Notes under the pieces: model-generated
Seen by the model: the letters and a program-made list of their open reading frames with translations, nothing else
Database searches by the model: none
What the model was told of the DNA's origin: nothing
Source: CAVWDU01 sp963840725
Lineage (GTDB): Bacteria > Pseudomonadota > Gammaproteobacteria > Pseudomonadales > Halieaceae
Reading direction: 5' to 3'
DNA: 64,000 nucleotides
Assembly: GCA_963840725.1 (NCBI GenBank)
Contig: CAWIZY010000016.1
Coordinates: 682,001 to 746,000, forward strand
Shown: positions 36,322-45,220 of the stretch, one piece after another
Layout: each line of letters begins with the position of its first letter
How positions within the stretch are numbered: position 1 is the stretch's first letter
Made by a program: the position numbers and the translations under genes

Positions 36322-37563
36322 GTGACCGCTGACCGCTATCGACAGGCACTCGCCCAACCGGGACTTTTCAGTCACGGCAACGCCGCCGTGTATGTGCACT
36401 TGCCATTCTGCGCATCACGCTGTTTGAGCTGCCACAGCAACACCACCGTCACCCACGACACTCGCGCCGTCGATAACTATCTGCAACACCTCGATCGCGA
36501 GATGGATCTGGCTACGCGCCAGGCCGGCAGATCGCGTCCGCTGGCCCAACTGCATCTTGGCGGTGGCACACCCAATTATTTGACCGAGCCGCAACTGATG
36601 CGCCTGATGGACATCGTCGAGCGCTACTTCACGGTGAATGATCAAACGACCATGTCGCTGGATGCCAGCCCCAGGCGGTCATCCTATGCGCAGCTTGAAT
36701 TGCTGCGCGGACTCGGTTTTCGCGACATCAAGTTTGACGTGCGCGACCTGGACGCCAACGTGCAAAAGCGCCCTGGGTCGCTCCGATTCGCTTTACATGC
36801 TGCAGGATGTCTTCGAAACGGCGCGGGAGACAGGCCTGGAGACGATTGGCATGGACCTGGTTTACGGCCTGCCACACCAGAGCCTTGCGAGCATCGCCAG
36901 ACAGCCTGAAACAAATCAAAACACTGGCGCCCGACCGGGTTGCCTGCCATTCCTTCTCCCGCAAGCCGGAAGCATTTTCCCATCAAAGAGCCATAGACTC
37001 CGGCAGCATGCCCTCCCTTGCCGATCGCCTGGTGATGTTCAATTCCATTGTCGACTTCATGCAGGATGAAGGTTACACCTGGGTGGGACTGGATTACTTT
37101 GCCAAATCGACCGACCGTCTCGCCCTGGCCCAGGACCAGCATACGCTCTATCGCAACTGGATCGGCTACAACCTGCATGGCAGCCCTAACCTGCTCGGCT
37201 TCGGTACCAGTGCGATCAGTGAAACCTTCTCCGGGGTCGACACTCAGAACCACCTCGAAATTCCCGCTTGGCAAGCCTCGGTAGACCGTGACGAGCTGCC
37301 GATCCACAGCGGTGTCCAATTTCAGCGATCAGCAGCAACAACACCGACGCGCGATGATAGACCTGCTTTGTAATATGGAGTTGGTGGATTACGCTAATTA
37401 TATCGGTGTTCAGGGCGATGACAGCGATCTTAAACACCTCGAAAACGATGGTGTGATACAGATCGTCGAGGACCGGGCCGTTGTGACTCCTGAAGGACGC
37501 TATATCCTGCACCACATGGTCGGCAATTCTGCCTACGAGACGCCCTGGGCCAAAGTCTGGTAA
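36322..37563 (+). pseudogene. hemN: HemN-type radical SAM coproporphyrinogen III dehydrogenase, three frame breaks
   Basis: Oxygen-independent coproporphyrinogen III oxidase type: radical SAM motif FCASRCLSC, HLGGGTPNYLT, GMDLVYGLPHQS, GYTWVGLDYFAK and a C-terminal winged-helix region ending VTPEGRYILHHM. The protein is spread over successive frames. Frame breaks lie near 36775, 36903 and 37320, each needing removal of one base to restore the family sequence. All three shift in the same direction. Either the gene has decayed or the sequence has single-base insertions here. If real, haem and bacteriochlorophyll synthesis would depend on an oxygen-dependent HemF encoded elsewhere. Confidence 0.8.
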
Positions 37564-37617
37564 CGGTTGATCGGGCGCTGCATTAAAGCGCCGTCGATGC
37601 CCATACGGGGCTGCGGT

Positions 37618-38230
37618 CTAATCGAGCCGCGCGAGCTGTTCCTGGTAATGGCACTGCAGGTGCGACCACTCCAGCAAAAACCAGGGTGAAAACTCATCCG
37701 GACTGCGCCGTACCCACGCGTTGACTTCTTCACGGGAAAACCATCCCCAGGCCTGCACTTCTTCACTGTTCGTGTGGAGGTCTGGTGGCGGCCATAAGAC
37801 CCGCATAAACGGTACACAACTCATGCTCGCTACCACGGTCCAGATAGCTCGCCTGATATTGAAACTGGTATAGCCGGTGCAAGGTCGCATGTGCACCCAA
37901 TTCTTCGCCAAGTCTTCGGTGGGCTGCGCTGTCGCAGTCCTCGCCACGGCGAGGGTGACTGCAGCAGCTGTTGGCCCAAAACAGGGGCCAAAGTGGCTTC
38001 TTATCACTTCGCTGTTGTAACAGCACCCAGTCGGGCCCATCAAACAGGAAGACTGAAAACGCACGGTGCAGCTGACCGGAGCCGCTGTGGGCATTGAGCT
38101 TGCTATCGTAGCCGGTTACACGGTCGTCACTGTCCACCAGTATCAGGTCTTCGTTATCGAACGATACCTTCTCAGCACGCACAAAATCTGACGCAGTGCT
38201 GACCGCGTCGACTGGACTAAGACGTTCCAC
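37618..38230 (-). pseudogene. idi: Isopentenyl-diphosphate delta-isomerase, one frame break
   Basis: Nudix-fold IPP isomerase type I, which balances IPP and DMAPP for carotenoid and tail synthesis. The first frame (38230 to about 37790) has 'LILVDSDDRVTGYDSKLNAH..G.LHRAFSVFLF', the active-site 'FWANSCCSHPRRGE' and EHELCTVYAG. The C-terminal part (PDLHTNSEEVQAWGWFSREEV...SPWF) continues in another frame to 37618. The shift falls near 37785-37800 in a GGCCGCC tract. It follows pufA on the same strand. Confidence 0.85.
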
Positions 38231-38355
38231 ACATCACCTTTGCGTTATTCACGCGCCAAATCTCAGGCAGGCACCTGAAGACATCGGGCTGGCAATGCAG
38301 CCCGAAAAATAGGGAAAAGCAGCCCGCCACATGAAGCGCGGGCCAGATTAAAGCC

Positions 38356-38373
38356 AGGCCTCTCGCGAGGCCT
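38356..38373 (-). terminator. Hairpin between pufA and idi
   Basis: A perfect 7-bp stem (AGGCCTC / GAGGCCT) with a 4-nt loop lies 16 bp past the pufA stop. The following minus-strand sequence is only mildly T-rich (GGCTTTAAT), so it may be a weak terminator or an mRNA-stabilising hairpin that sets puf transcript levels. Confidence 0.5.
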
Positions 38374-38388
38374 CGATCCCCGATAGTT

Positions 38389-38580
38389 TCAGGTTCGCTC
38401 GCTGGGCTGTGCGTCCATCTTGTACTCTGTCTCCGCCGTTGCTACAGCTGGCCCTGCAAGCCAGTTAAAGCGAGGGGTGCTCAACAGAATAAAGTGAATC
38501 AACAAAGCCAGCACGAACAAGAACGCAAACATCGCGATCAGGACTCTACGTGGGTCAAAAATTAACCATACTTTATGCAT
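38389..38580 (-). CDS. pufA: LH1 antenna alpha polypeptide PufA
   Basis: 63 residues. N-terminal MHKVWLIFDPRR, one transmembrane helix, bacteriochlorophyll-binding His29 in LLIHFILLST, and RFNWL after the helix, all typical of LH1 alpha chains. The C-terminal tail is acidic to polar and somewhat long. It is the last puf gene, downstream of pufB. Confidence 0.96.
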   Translation of the reverse strand: MHKVWLIFDPRRVLIAMFAFLFVLALLIHFILLSTPRFNWLAGPAVATAETEYKMDAQPSERT

Positions 38581-38662
38581 TACGCATCTCCGTGGTCATT
38601 GCGGTGTTGCTGGTCTGACATCGACCTGTTCCGCAAAATTGCTGTGAATGTCTCTGGATCAA

Positions 38663-38809
38663 TTAGAGCCAGGGACGCCATGCCCAGACCAGGATGTGGG
38701 CTAACACCGCTACCGCGGTGAAACCCAGAAAGCTCTTCACAAAAATACCGTGAAACTCCCTGGCCTCATTTTCTGTCAGTCCCGAGAGACTGGCGCTTGG
38801 ATCACTCAT
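38663..38809 (-). CDS. pufB: LH1 antenna beta polypeptide PufB
   Basis: 48 residues, too short for usual length cut-offs. The sequence runs MSDPSASLSGLTENEAREFH... and ends ILVWAWRPWL. The two conserved histidines of LH1 beta are His20 and His38, the latter ligating bacteriochlorophyll. GAGGAAG precedes the ATG. It lies between pufC and pufA, so the antenna genes are at the end of the puf operon. Confidence 0.96.
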   Translation of the reverse strand: MSDPSASLSGLTENEAREFHGIFVKSFLGFTAVAVLAHILVWAWRPWL

Positions 38810-38962
38810 GTTTCTTCCTCACATGTGCGTTGAAACCAATCACAGCCCCATAAAGCTACCTGAGGTTGTGACTCCTGCGTCCCGGTGACTGAACCCAGTC
38901 TGCCGGAACATTTCCCTGATAGCGTGGTGAGCTGACTGCACCACCACTCCGTCAAGACTCGC

Positions 38963-38987
38963 GCCGCCGTATCGTTGCTCCGGCGGC
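38963..38987 (-). other. Inverted repeat in the pufC-pufB spacer
   Basis: GCCGCCG and CGGCGGC are separated by 11 nt, 28 bp past the pufC stop, with no T-run. In puf operons such structures often set the relative stability of antenna and reaction-centre mRNA; this role here is a guess. Confidence 0.35.
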
Positions 38988-39014
38988 TCTCATAATGTTC
39001 AACTGCAGGCCCGC

Positions 39015-40055
39015 CTACTTCTGCAGGTAGGCCTCTTCGACAGCCTTGTCCAACTTGCTCAGGCTGGGATAGTGCTGCAGCATATTGGCTCCGTACATCG
39101 GCTTGTACGCGCCCTGGTGGCAAGTCATGCAATTCACTTTGGGTACATCCCCCATGGGGCCCAACCGGTTGTCGGGCAGAACTGAAGCCGTAGATTCGAT
39201 AAACCCGTTGTTCAGTTCTCTTACCATCCGTATCCCGTGCCACGCTGTGACTTTGGTCGGCGGGCTGCCCTCCCAGGAACGAAACTCCCTGGAGTTGTGA
39301 CAGTAGGTGCAGTTGACTCCCAATGACCCGGAAAAGTGCATCATCAAAGCATAAGTGTGCTCGGTGCCTTTGATAGTTTTCTCGCTACCCATTGGCAATG
39401 CCGTTGCGGAGGCCACCTTGATATCGTTTTCCTGTGACAAAAAGGTACTGAAGGGGTCGTAGGGCAATGACGAATAACCGACTGCTGCGGCAGCAATGTT
39501 CTGATTGGTCTGACCCACCATCCCCGTTGCGCGATCCGGACCCGGGTCTGCGGACCAGGCATATTCGGGTACATTTTTGCCCCGGTGACAGGTGTAGCAG
39601 GTCACGCCAGTCTCTGCGACATGCGCCTGCCAGTTCGAATTGACGCGCTGGGTCATCGCCAGCATCACTCTGGCTACGTTCTTGGTGTAGACCTTGTCGG
39701 AGGCCAGGTTGCCGGCTTCGTGGCAATAGTTACACCCCTGCTCGGGCGCCACCCACTCCGTCATCGCTGCCATAAAGCGGGTGAACTGGCCAACACTGAG
39801 ATCCCCGAGAATTTGCACGTTCTGATAGATATCCCCGGCCTTTGGCCCAACCGCGGGCATGGCAGGCTGGGGAGCAGGAGGCGTGTTGATAGCCAGTTTC
39901 CGCTCTTGAGTCTCGGGATTTATGACCAGTTCCATGCCGTTACCGCGATACCCGCGTTGGACCGTATCCATGGGCGGCCACTCACAGCCCGCGAGGACCA
40001 TAACGGCTGCCAGCGATACAGCCATCATGAACTGCCTTGAGAGAGAGTCTTTCAT
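39015..40055 (-). CDS. pufC: Tetrahaem cytochrome c subunit of the reaction centre PufC
   Basis: 346 residues from the ATG at 40055, which overlaps the pufM stop. Lipobox VLAGC (Cys24) anchors it in the membrane on the periplasmic side. Four CxxCH haem sites are present at about residues 108, 153, 249 and 309 (CNYCH, CYTCH, CTYCH, CMTCH). It re-reduces the photo-oxidised special pair; HiPIP or a soluble cytochrome would be the donor. Confidence 0.97.
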   Translation of the reverse strand: MKDSLSRQFMMAVSLAAVMVLAGCEWPPMDTVQRGYRGNGMELVINPETQERKLAINTPPAPQPAMPAVGPKAGDIYQNVQILGDLSVGQFTRFMAAMTEWVAPEQGCNYCHEAGNLASDKVYTKNVARVMLAMTQRVNSNWQAHVAETGVTCYTCHRGKNVPEYAWSADPGPDRATGMVGQTNQNIAAAAVGYSSLPYDPFSTFLSQENDIKVASATALPMGSEKTIKGTEHTYALMMHFSGSLGVNCTYCHNSREFRSWEGSPPTKVTAWHGIRMVRELNNGFIESTASVLPDNRLGPMGDVPKVNCMTCHQGAYKPMYGANMLQHYPSLSKLDKAVEEAYLQK

Positions 40056-41026
40056 TGTCCCGCCTCCATCAACGCCGGATCCTGAGGCGGCACTGCCTCC
40101 AGTATCGGGTACGCTGGTGCCACGCCGTGCTTCACAGCCCACAGGTACCAGTTATCAACGACCGTTCCGGTCAACAGGATGCCGATACCCCCGGTGACCA
40201 CCGTCAGCACCGCGAACCACCAGGCCCAACGGTGAATGGACTCCATGCTGGCATTGAAGCCCATGGTCCAGCGCCAGAACAGGGCTGCGCGCTCGGAGGC
40301 CGTGCCACGGTCAGTTATCTGGTCGATCTCACGATCGCCACCGTAACGACTCACCGCCAGAATGGTCGCGCCGTGCATCGCCCACAACAGTGCCGAGCCG
40401 TAAAGGAACGCAATGGAGAGCATATGGAACGGGTTATAAAACAAGTTGCCGTAACGAATAGAAAAGGCCGCGGTCCAGTCGAGGTGCGGAAATATCCCAA
40501 AGGGTACCGCCTCACTCCAGCTGCCCATCAATACCGGACGAATAAAGCCCAGCACCAGGTAGAGCCAGATCGCGCCGCCGAAGGCCCAGGCCAGCCTGTT
40601 ACCCATCCCCAATGCCGCAGCGCGCTGGAAGGTACGCCACCACCAGAGCAGGATAGATGCAGTAAGAAAGAAGCCAGCCATCAACCACCAGCCGCCGTCC
40701 TGCAGCGGCGGCAGACTCAGCCCGTACTCGGGAGAGGGTGGCTCCAACGCCAACCAGGGCAACTGACGCACGAACTCAACAATGTCCCAGTTAACCGAGG
40801 CCCACATGTTCAGGCCGATAATCTCGATGGCAATAAAACCGCAAATCAGGGACAGGATACCCGTGCCACCCAGGTAAATCGGGCCGATCTGGGCGTCACC
40901 AATTTTGCCAGCCCAATAGGACTCAACCGGCGTGCCAGTGCGAAAGAATTCATCCTTGCCCAGCGGTACGCCCGGGTAGGCAGGGCCACGAACCTGTACT
41001 CTGGTAAATATGTTCTGATATTCCAC
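40052..41026 (-). CDS. pufM: Reaction centre M subunit PufM
   Basis: 324 residues, five transmembrane helices. Typical blocks: MEYQNIFTRVQVRGPAYPG at the N-terminus, 'PFGIFPHLDWTAAFSIRYGNLFYNPFHMLSIAFLYGSALLWAMHGATIL' with the special-pair and iron-ligand histidines, and 'ESIHRWAWWFAVL'. It forms the photochemical core with PufL. Confidence 0.98.
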   Translation of the reverse strand: MEYQNIFTRVQVRGPAYPGVPLGKDEFFRTGTPVESYWAGKIGDAQIGPIYLGGTGILSLICGFIAIEIIGLNMWASVNWDIVEFVRQLPWLALEPPSPEYGLSLPPLQDGGWWLMAGFFLTASILLWWWRTFQRAAALGMGNRLAWAFGGAIWLYLVLGFIRPVLMGSWSEAVPFGIFPHLDWTAAFSIRYGNLFYNPFHMLSIAFLYGSALLWAMHGATILAVSRYGGDREIDQITDRGTASERAALFWRWTMGFNASMESIHRWAWWFAVLTVVTGGIGILLTGTVVDNWYLWAVKHGVAPAYPILEAVPPQDPALMEAGQ

Positions 41027-41041
41027 AATAAATCTCCCGGG

Positions 41042-41866
41042 TTAACGCCAAATCGGTAATTCAAGCCACCAGTTCCACCATTCTGGCCAACCGCGCGTCC
41101 AAAAGGGTCCGCTGATGATGATGCAAACCGCGCTCCAGAACACCGCTGACAAGGCCAGGAAAAGACCCAAACGGTGGATACCCAATGCACCAATCGAGTA
41201 CCCCACATCATCTCTGAAAAATGTGTTCTCGTGCTCCGCCGTCTTTACCGGCTCACCTTTCGCCGGATTGGTCACGTCAAGGATAAGTGAACCGTGCATA
41301 GCCAGCGCCAGGGTGGTGGTGAAAAAGAAGGTGATGGCAATCATATGGGCCGGGTTGTAATGGAAGTGCAGGTACTGGTAACCCACATTCGAAACCCAAT
41401 CCAGGTGGCTCAGAATCCCGTAGGGGAAACCGTGCCCCCAGGCACCGAGCAGCAGCGGCCTGAATATCACCAGGGTGACATAGGCCAGGATGGCGAAGGC
41501 GAAAGCGAACGGCACATGCAGACCCATGCCCAGTTTGCGCGAAATTTCCACCTCCCGCAGCGCCCAGGAACAAAACGCCCCGGTTGCGCACACTGTAATG
41601 ATCTGCCACAGCCCACCTTCATTGAGCGGGGCCAGACCCAGACCATACTTGAGGTCGGGTGGTGCGATATTAATCTGCCAGATATTCCAGGTGTCGCCCT
41701 GTGAGGCGCCATAAATAATCAGCAGGGTACCCAGCAAAGCGAAAAAGGCGGTAGTGACGCCGAAGAACCCCACATAAAATGGCCCCACCCAAAAATCAAA
41801 CAGGTCGCCCCCGATCAGGGTGCCTCCGCGAACCCGGTACTTCTTTTCAAAACTTAGCATCGACAT
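41042..41866 (-). CDS. pufL: Reaction centre L subunit PufL
   Basis: 274 residues from the ATG at 41866 (MSMLSFEKKYRVRGG), which has GGAG seven bases upstream. Five transmembrane helices; 'YGILSHLDWVSNVGYQYLHFHYNPAHMIAITFFFTTTLALAMHGSLIL' includes the bacteriochlorophyll and iron ligands. It is 15 bp upstream of pufM. Confidence 0.98.
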   Translation of the reverse strand: MSMLSFEKKYRVRGGTLIGGDLFDFWVGPFYVGFFGVTTAFFALLGTLLIIYGASQGDTWNIWQINIAPPDLKYGLGLAPLNEGGLWQIITVCATGAFCSWALREVEISRKLGMGLHVPFAFAFAILAYVTLVIFRPLLLGAWGHGFPYGILSHLDWVSNVGYQYLHFHYNPAHMIAITFFFTTTLALAMHGSLILDVTNPAKGEPVKTAEHENTFFRDDVGYSIGALGIHRLGLFLALSAVFWSAVCIIISGPFWTRGWPEWWNWWLELPIWR

Positions 41867-41983
41867 CGTGTTTCTCCTACCTGCCGCCAATCAACCAGCA
41901 AATCCGCCGTGCACATTCTGTTGCACAGCTGTTCCATCTCACCGTGGTCCAAGGCTTATGGACCACCGCTTTACCAACCTGTT

Positions 41984-42217
41984 CTAGCCCATAAACACGC
42001 AGGGGATCACCCTGCCTGCCGCATGGCGCGCCTCGGCATAGATGCTTTCGGATCGCACAGAGCAGGACGCCAGCGGGCGCCAGGCCCGGGGCAGCAACCT
42101 GCTGATTGCGGCGATCGGCAGAAACGACAGGGTGGTAACAGCAATCAGTAATCTGAACTCCCAGACGTCGTGTGCTGCTGAGTCCAAGTCGTAACTCTGA
42201 GCTTTTGCAACTTTCAT
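41984..42217 (-). CDS. pufQ: PufQ, bacteriochlorophyll-related small membrane protein
   Basis: 77 residues from the ATG at 42217, preceded by GAGAGG. One transmembrane helix (EFRLLIAVTTLSFLPIAAISRLLP) and a C-terminal 'AEARHAAGRVIPCVF' pattern resemble PufQ of Rhodobacter (FAAITW...EAR..TP.IF). PufQ affects bacteriochlorophyll formation and often stands between bchZ and the puf structural genes, as here. Confidence 0.8.
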   Translation of the reverse strand: MKVAKAQSYDLDSAAHDVWEFRLLIAVTTLSFLPIAAISRLLPRAWRPLASCSVRSESIYAEARHAAGRVIPCVFMG

Positions 42218-42239
42218 TCTTGAACACCTCTCATCGGTA

Positions 42240-43685
42240 TTATCGTCGTTCTGCCCCAACTGCCACTTGCGCTTCCTGCAGGTGGAGCAACGTGACTTTC
42301 TCTGAGCCACTGGAGCGCGCCTTGCGTTCTGCGGCATCCCGCAGTCGCTTGGCCGCAGAAATCCTCACCAGCACGGGCTCGGATTCAAGCATCCGGTCCA
42401 GTGCCTCCTGGGCATCATCAGCCCAGCTAATCGTGTCCAGACGGGATGGCGTTGCCGCCGCCTTGTCGAGCTCCGTACCCAGGGGCAAAATGTTAAACAG
42501 TGCGTCAAACAGACTGTTACAGACCTCCTGCACCAGGTAACAGGCACCGGAATATCCCATAAATGGCGTGCCGGTGTGGCGCCTCACCAAAGTGCCCGGG
42601 TAGGACGCAGGCAGGAAAACGGCCGTCGATCCCATCTCCGCCAGATACATGCGTTCGTTATAACTGCCAAACACGATCAGCGGAGTCTCTGTCTGTATCG
42701 CCTTGCGAACCGCGTCGTTATCGGGCTTTACACCCGCACTGCGTGAGAAGGCAAAATTGCAGGGCAGGCCCAGTTCTTCTTCCAGGAAGTTGCGCACCCC
42801 TCGGGTGTAGGTCTCGTTGGCGGCGATGCCAAAACTCGCCGTGCCAAAAAAGTCCTGAGTGACCGAGCGCCACAGATCCCAGATCGGTTTAATCGTGGTT
42901 TGCTTTTCTTCTTCAATGAAGGGCTCCGGATCCAGCCCCAGGAGCTCGCCCAGTTTGCGCAGGAATTTGGTCGTACTGTGCAGACCGATGGGTGCCTGCA
43001 GGTAAGGCTTCTCCAGGTCTTCACACAGGAGCCTGCCGAACTCCCGGTACATGCAAACGTTAACGTCCGCATCGGCCAGCTTTGGGATATCATCGAGGTG
43101 ACAGCCCAGAGGGAAGGTGAGATTGACATCAGCGCCAATACCCTCGATCAGACGGCGAATCTCCGCCAGATCGGACCAGGTATTAAAATAGCCGTAGATC
43201 GGGCCAAGGATATTCACCAGCGGTTTGGCGCCCTCCGCCTTAGCCGGTCGCTTCTTGCGCTTTTTGGCACCATAACGGTGCCACAGCCAGTTCATCGCCC
43301 GGTCGGCGCTCTGCCATTGGTCTTCATCGATGGTACGTGGCAGAAACCGCTCGATACCCGTACCCTCCGGAGTGACACCCCCACCGATCATTTCGGCGAT
43401 GGACCCGGTGACCACAACGCTGGGCTTGTCGGGGTCGAGGGTCTTGTGGGCGCGTCGCAAGGCGCCTTCGGTACCGTGCTGGCCCAATTCTTCCTCCGCC
43501 AGACCTGTGACCACAATCGGCAACTCGTGAGGCGGCAGCGCATCGGTGTAATGCAGTACCGAGGTCACCGGAAGGTTTTCACAACCCACCGGGCCGTCAA
43601 TGATCACCTGCATGCCGCGCACCGCGGTAAATACGTAGACTGAACCCCAATAACCACCGGCGCGGTCATGATCGAGCACCAACAT
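42240..43685 (-). CDS. bchZ: Chlorophyllide a reductase subunit Z
   Basis: 481 residues. The N-terminus 'LDHDRAGGYWGSVYVFTAVRGMQVIIDGPVGCENLPVTSVLHYTDALPPHELPIVVTGL' is diagnostic for BchZ. With BchX and BchY it reduces ring B of chlorophyllide a to bacteriochlorophyllide. It starts exactly at the bchY stop. Confidence 0.97.
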   Translation of the reverse strand: MLVLDHDRAGGYWGSVYVFTAVRGMQVIIDGPVGCENLPVTSVLHYTDALPPHELPIVVTGLAEEELGQHGTEGALRRAHKTLDPDKPSVVVTGSIAEMIGGGVTPEGTGIERFLPRTIDEDQWQSADRAMNWLWHRYGAKKRKKRPAKAEGAKPLVNILGPIYGYFNTWSDLAEIRRLIEGIGADVNLTFPLGCHLDDIPKLADADVNVCMYREFGRLLCEDLEKPYLQAPIGLHSTTKFLRKLGELLGLDPEPFIEEEKQTTIKPIWDLWRSVTQDFFGTASFGIAANETYTRGVRNFLEEELGLPCNFAFSRSAGVKPDNDAVRKAIQTETPLIVFGSYNERMYLAEMGSTAVFLPASYPGTLVRRHTGTPFMGYSGACYLVQEVCNSLFDALFNILPLGTELDKAAATPSRLDTISWADDAQEALDRMLESEPVLVRISAAKRLRDAAERKARSSGSEKVTLLHLQEAQVAVGAERR

Positions 43686-45220
43686 CAGGAGGCCTCCTTT
43701 GCCATCGCTTGCACAGGCACTGGCGACCCGGGAATGTGACGGGGCTCCCGCACACCGGCGTTGTCGCCCGTTCCAGTACCGTGGAAAAACGCCTCCATCT
43801 CCGAGAACCGGTCTCGATTGGCGAGGGTGGCATTGATCACCTGGGCCAGTGCGCCCGGTCCGGCAGGGCCAATTAACGGTCGCGCTGAAATAAGGTTGGT
43901 AAAATACAGTGAGGGCAGTGCCAGTTCTTTGGCCGCCTGCACCACCGGCGTCGTACCGATCGCCAGGTCAGGCTTGAATTCATGAATAGCGGCAACATCG
44001 GCTTCCAGTGATGCCCTGTAGTTCACCCTGACGCCGCGCGACTGCAACCAATCCCGGTCCTCGTCAGACCAGGTTGTGGGCGGGCAAGCGGTGCCCACGT
44101 AGCACACCTCGGCACCGCATTCGATCAACAGCCGCGCTACCAGCAATTCGGAGCCTTCGTAGCCAGACAGAGTGATACGCGCATCAATGGGGTTGGCAGC
44201 CAGCGCCGCCGATATGGCAGGCAGGGCCGCATCGCGCGCGGCAGCAATCGCCTCTTCGCTAACCCCAGCGCTGCGACCGATTGCTTCCAGCCATTGCGAG
44301 GTGCCTTCATAACCCACCGGCGCAGAACCCACGGCCGGTCGGCCAGCGGCCTCAAACTGACGGTGAGTGGCCGTGTAAAAAGGATGAATCATGGCAACGA
44401 CCCTGCAGTCCAGGGCAGCGTATAGTTCTCGCCATTCTCGGGTGGGAACCGTCGGCCCTGCGGCGAGGCCCATGGGCTCCAGCAACCGGCCGATGCTCAT
44501 CGCATCAACCGGAAACATCTCACCGACCAGGCTGACAGTGGGCAACTCGCTGCGACCCTGTGCCGGCTCTGCTACCGGGCCGCGCTCCGCTTCGCCACGG
44601 GCATACTTCAACATGGCACCGGCCAGAATATCCTTGGCCTCGGCGTGGGTCGGTACGCCAAAACCCGGTACGTCTATACCGATGATGCGAACACCGTTAA
44701 TTGATTTCGGAAGCAGTTCCAGTGGTACACCTGATGCGGTGGGCACGCAAAGATTGGTAATGACAATCGTGTCGTACTGCTCAGGGTCGGCCATCTTCTC
44801 CACAGCTTCGCGGATATCTTCGAACAATTTACCGGTCACCAACGTTTCTGAATCAAAGGGCACATAGCCCACGGTGCGACGAGCGCCATAGAAATGAGAG
44901 GTAAACGTCAGTCCGTAAACACAGCAGGCAGAGCCGCTGAGAATGGTGGCGGTGCGGCGCATACGCAGCCCGACCCGGAGTGAGCCGAATGCGGGGCACA
45001 TGCTTTGGGGCTGGTCGTGGGGTCCTGCGGGATAGTCCCGTGCATACTGCTCCAGAACTTCGCTCTTGCCCGCGGCGGCAGCGGCGTCTTTCATTCGGTC
45101 GGCACCACCATGACAGCCACTACCTGCTGCCTCACCCGCCTCAACCTGGGCCACCGGTATCTGATCGCCCGCGTTTTTTACAGCCTTGTTCATCGCTGCT
45201 TCCGACTCAGACACTGTCAT
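43685..45220 (-). CDS. bchY: Chlorophyllide a reductase subunit Y
   Basis: 511 residues from the ATG at 45220 (MTVSESEAAM), overlapping the bchX end by 14 bp; a second ATG at 45193 is possible. Blocks 'QSMCPAFGSLRVGLRMRRTATILSGSACCVYGLTFTSHFYGARRTVGYVPFDSETLVTGKLFEDI' with cluster cysteines identify BchY. Confidence 0.97.
   Translation of the reverse strand: MTVSESEAAMNKAVKNAGDQIPVAQVEAGEAAGSGCHGGADRMKDAAAAAGKSEVLEQYARDYPAGPHDQPQSMCPAFGSLRVGLRMRRTATILSGSACCVYGLTFTSHFYGARRTVGYVPFDSETLVTGKLFEDIREAVEKMADPEQYDTIVITNLCVPTASGVPLELLPKSINGVRIIGIDVPGFGVPTHAEAKDILAGAMLKYARGEAERGPVAEPAQGRSELPTVSLVGEMFPVDAMSIGRLLEPMGLAAGPTVPTREWRELYAALDCRVVAMIHPFYTATHRQFEAAGRPAVGSAPVGYEGTSQWLEAIGRSAGVSEEAIAAARDAALPAISAALAANPIDARITLSGYEGSELLVARLLIECGAEVCYVGTACPPTTWSDEDRDWLQSRGVRVNYRASLEADVAAIHEFKPDLAIGTTPVVQAAKELALPSLYFTNLISARPLIGPAGPGALAQVINATLANRDRFSEMEAFFHGTGTGDNAGVREPRHIPGSPVPVQAMAKEAS

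Noticed and set aside
38806..39243. 145-codon minus-strand frame across the pufC-pufB spacer
   Set aside because: It overlaps the pufC 3' end in another frame and gives a low-likelihood composition; the spacer is better read as regulatory.
40037..41059. 340-codon plus-strand frame opposite pufM
   Set aside because: It is the antisense shadow of pufM and has no family-like features.
42218..42337. N-terminal extension of pufQ
   Set aside because: The added 40 residues lie in the bchZ 3' end, are highly basic, and the internal ATG at 42217 has a proper ribosome site.
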